From Opitutales bacterium (GTDB taxonomy: Bacteria > Verrucomicrobiota > Verrucomicrobiia > Opitutales > Opitutaceae), in the NCBI GenBank assembly GCA_021772595.1, contig JAJFLS010000554.1, positions 1 through 13,948 on the forward strand: 13,948 bases of DNA, read 5' to 3'. The notes beneath the pieces are model-generated. The model was not told the origin of the DNA and made no database searches. It saw only the letters and a list, made by a program, of their open reading frames with translations. Positions within the stretch are counted from its first letter, which is position 1. The number at the start of each line of letters is the position of its first letter. A program made the position numbers and the translations under genes. This document shows positions 13,117 to 13,948 of this stretch, piece after piece.

Positions 13117-13512
13117 TTAAGCTTCTTCTTTATTCGATTTAACAATCGCGATAAGCTTATTCCATCGCGTGTCTTTATGTAAGGATCCTAAATCTGTATC
13201 TTTTGTGATATGCTCGTAATTATTATATTTTATTTTTGGGTTCTCTGCGAGCCTGAATAAGTGATAAAATGAATTCTCAACATCCCCCGATAACGCGTAT
13301 GAACAAGCAGCCTTATATCTATCCTTCGGACGCGCTATTCCGTTAACTTGATCAAATGCTTCTTTATATTTTTCAGCAGATTTTTGGTATTCTTTTGATT
13401 CGTAAAGCTTCAAAGCTTCTTTAGCAAATTCGCTATACTTTTCTTGGCTTTGTCCAAATGCGACATTGAACATCAATAGGCCGATTACTGTAACTACGGT
13501 TCTAATTTTCAT
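13117..13512 (-). CDS. Exported TPR-like small protein
   Basis: This 131-aa protein has a signal peptide (MKIRTVVTVIGLLMFNVAFG, cleavage near GQS). Two helical hairpins follow that look like tetratricopeptide repeats: YSEFAKEALKLYESKEYQKS with AEKYKEAFDQVNG, then RYKAACSYALSGDVENSFYH with LFRLAENP. The ending KDTDLGSLHKDTRWNKLIAI resembles the D-DL--L----RW--L pattern after such repeats in exported Bacteroidota-type proteins. It is probably periplasmic and binds a partner protein. Codon use is clearly more AT-rich than in the operon genes, suggesting later transfer. Its start codon lies 1 nt from a tandem 7-bp repeat that occupies the usual ribosome-binding position. Confidence 0.7.
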   Translation of the reverse strand: MKIRTVVTVIGLLMFNVAFGQSQEKYSEFAKEALKLYESKEYQKSAEKYKEAFDQVNGIARPKDRYKAACSYALSGDVENSFYHLFRLAENPKIKYNNYEHITKDTDLGSLHKDTRWNKLIAIVKSNKEEA

Positions 13513-13513
13513 A

Positions 13514-13541
13514 TTTATCGTTTATCGTTTATCGTTTATCG
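13514..13541. repeat. Four tandem 7-bp repeats directly before a start codon
   Basis: TTTATCG is repeated four times in perfect tandem, followed by a further TTTA. On the coding strand this is CGATAAA x4, ending one base before the ATG at 13512. It fills the space where a Shine-Dalgarno sequence would be. Perfect short tandem repeats of this kind can change copy number by slipped-strand mispairing, here changing the start-codon context but not the reading frame. Confidence 0.7.
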
Positions 13542-13583
13542 TTTAATGAATGCCAACTTACGTTTTAATCTAAGACACCATTC

Positions 13584-13948
13584 TCATTTATTATCTCCTT
13601 CCTTAAACCAACTAGGATAAGGATCTTTTACCGGTTGAAATTCTCCACCTGCTTCCCAATAATATATTCCATAACTCCTTTGCTTTCCCCTCGGACGAGA
13701 CGGGTTATATTCCGGATTGGGTCGCATGCGTTGCGCTCCGATCGATTGCAAGTGTTTCTCCAATAGTCGACTCAAACGTTGCGTCTTTTCGGGGTATACT
13801 GATTTACAATCGTTCTCTTCATAAGGATCGTTTTTCAAATCAAACAATTCGTATTGATTCGACACAATGTTATGCACCAGTTTCCAATCGCCTTCCATCA
13901 CGGAAGATGCAGGATTCTGCCGATGCGGGAAATGCCAAAAGAATGTCC
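13584..13948 (-). CDS. Sulfatase, C-terminal part (runs off window)
   Basis: The frame is open to the window edge and encodes at least 121 residues of the C-terminus of a type I sulfatase. It reads TFFWHFPHRQNPASSVMEGD, then WKLVHNIV and YELFDLKNDPYEENDCKSVY, the usual end of the family where the last strands and C-terminal helix follow a GDWKL segment. The final residues (YYWEAGGEFQPVKDPYPSWF then KEGDNK) form a tail common in secreted sulfatases. The catalytic CxPxR part lies beyond 13948. A start at 13898 would be wrong because the family sequence continues upstream of it. It is co-directional with the sulfatase operon but separated from the TPR-like gene by the 7-bp repeat. Confidence 0.85.
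   Translation of the reverse strand, partial: TFFWHFPHRQNPASSVMEGDWKLVHNIVSNQYELFDLKNDPYEENDCKSVYPEKTQRLSRLLEKHLQSIGAQRMRPNPEYNPSRPRGKQRSYGIYYWEAGGEFQPVKDPYPSWFKEGDNK

Overview
This window looks like chromosomal DNA of a marine, polysaccharide-degrading member of the Verrucomicrobiota, most likely the Opitutia (Opitutales/Puniceicoccales). This is inferred from gene content: an ECF sigma/FecR pair, two sulfatases, a PQQ-repeat propeller protein, a phytanoyl-CoA dioxygenase-like protein and an NCS1-type permease in tight co-directional order, with weak Shine-Dalgarno sequences. No rRNA or complete tRNA is present to confirm it.

Region 1 (1-1855, + strand) holds an ECF sigma factor and its FecR-like anti-sigma/sensor, 4 nt apart. 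The TonB-dependent receptor that normally follows is absent. Instead there is a decayed fragment of a glycerol-3-phosphate dehydrogenase gene (about 2102-2466).

Region 2 (about 2500-5730) is a small integrated island. A perfect 25-bp direct repeat (2730-2754 and 5614-5638) reads as the T-loop/acceptor 3' end of a tmRNA-type gene and encodes the terminal CCA. The island between the copies is about 2.9 kb and has no recognisable integrase. A third, diverged tRNA-like 3' end lies at 2507-2534. The cargo is a tight two-gene unit. The first gene is a 516-aa Fic AMP-transferase with a canonical HPYMDGNGRIGR motif, an inhibitory SLSIEG motif and an AbiEi-antitoxin-like winged-helix N-terminus. The second, 3 nt downstream, is a 218-aa protein joining a GIY-YIG (T5orf172/MUG113-like) domain to a C-terminal winged helix. 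Its promoter carries four nonamers ending in ACTAG at an exact 24-bp period. Just beyond the right repeat are four ATGCA motifs at an exact 10-bp period. This self-regulated Fic/GIY-YIG module in a tmRNA-type attachment site is the best candidate for an undescribed toxin-antitoxin or defence system.

Region 3 (6040-12951, - strand) is a catabolic operon read right to left: phytanoyl-CoA dioxygenase-like protein, PQQ propeller protein (broken), lipoprotein arylsulfatase of the AtsA type, NCS1-family permease, two-helix membrane protein, FAH-family hydrolase, and a 129-aa N-terminal stub of an L-lactate dehydrogenase/alpha-hydroxy-acid oxidase. The FAH hydrolase plus lactate dehydrogenase pairing fits the non-phosphorylative L-fucose route, in which 2,4-diketo-3-deoxy-L-fuconate is split to pyruvate and L-lactate. 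With the sulfatase this suggests use of a sulfated deoxy-sugar or related ester. Several members are damaged: two in-frame TAA codons in the propeller gene and a truncated lactate dehydrogenase.

Region 4 (12974-13948, - strand) has a tiny secreted-peptide gene broken by TAG, an AT-rich exported TPR-like protein whose start codon abuts a 7-bp tandem repeat, and the C-terminal part of a second sulfatase running off the window edge.
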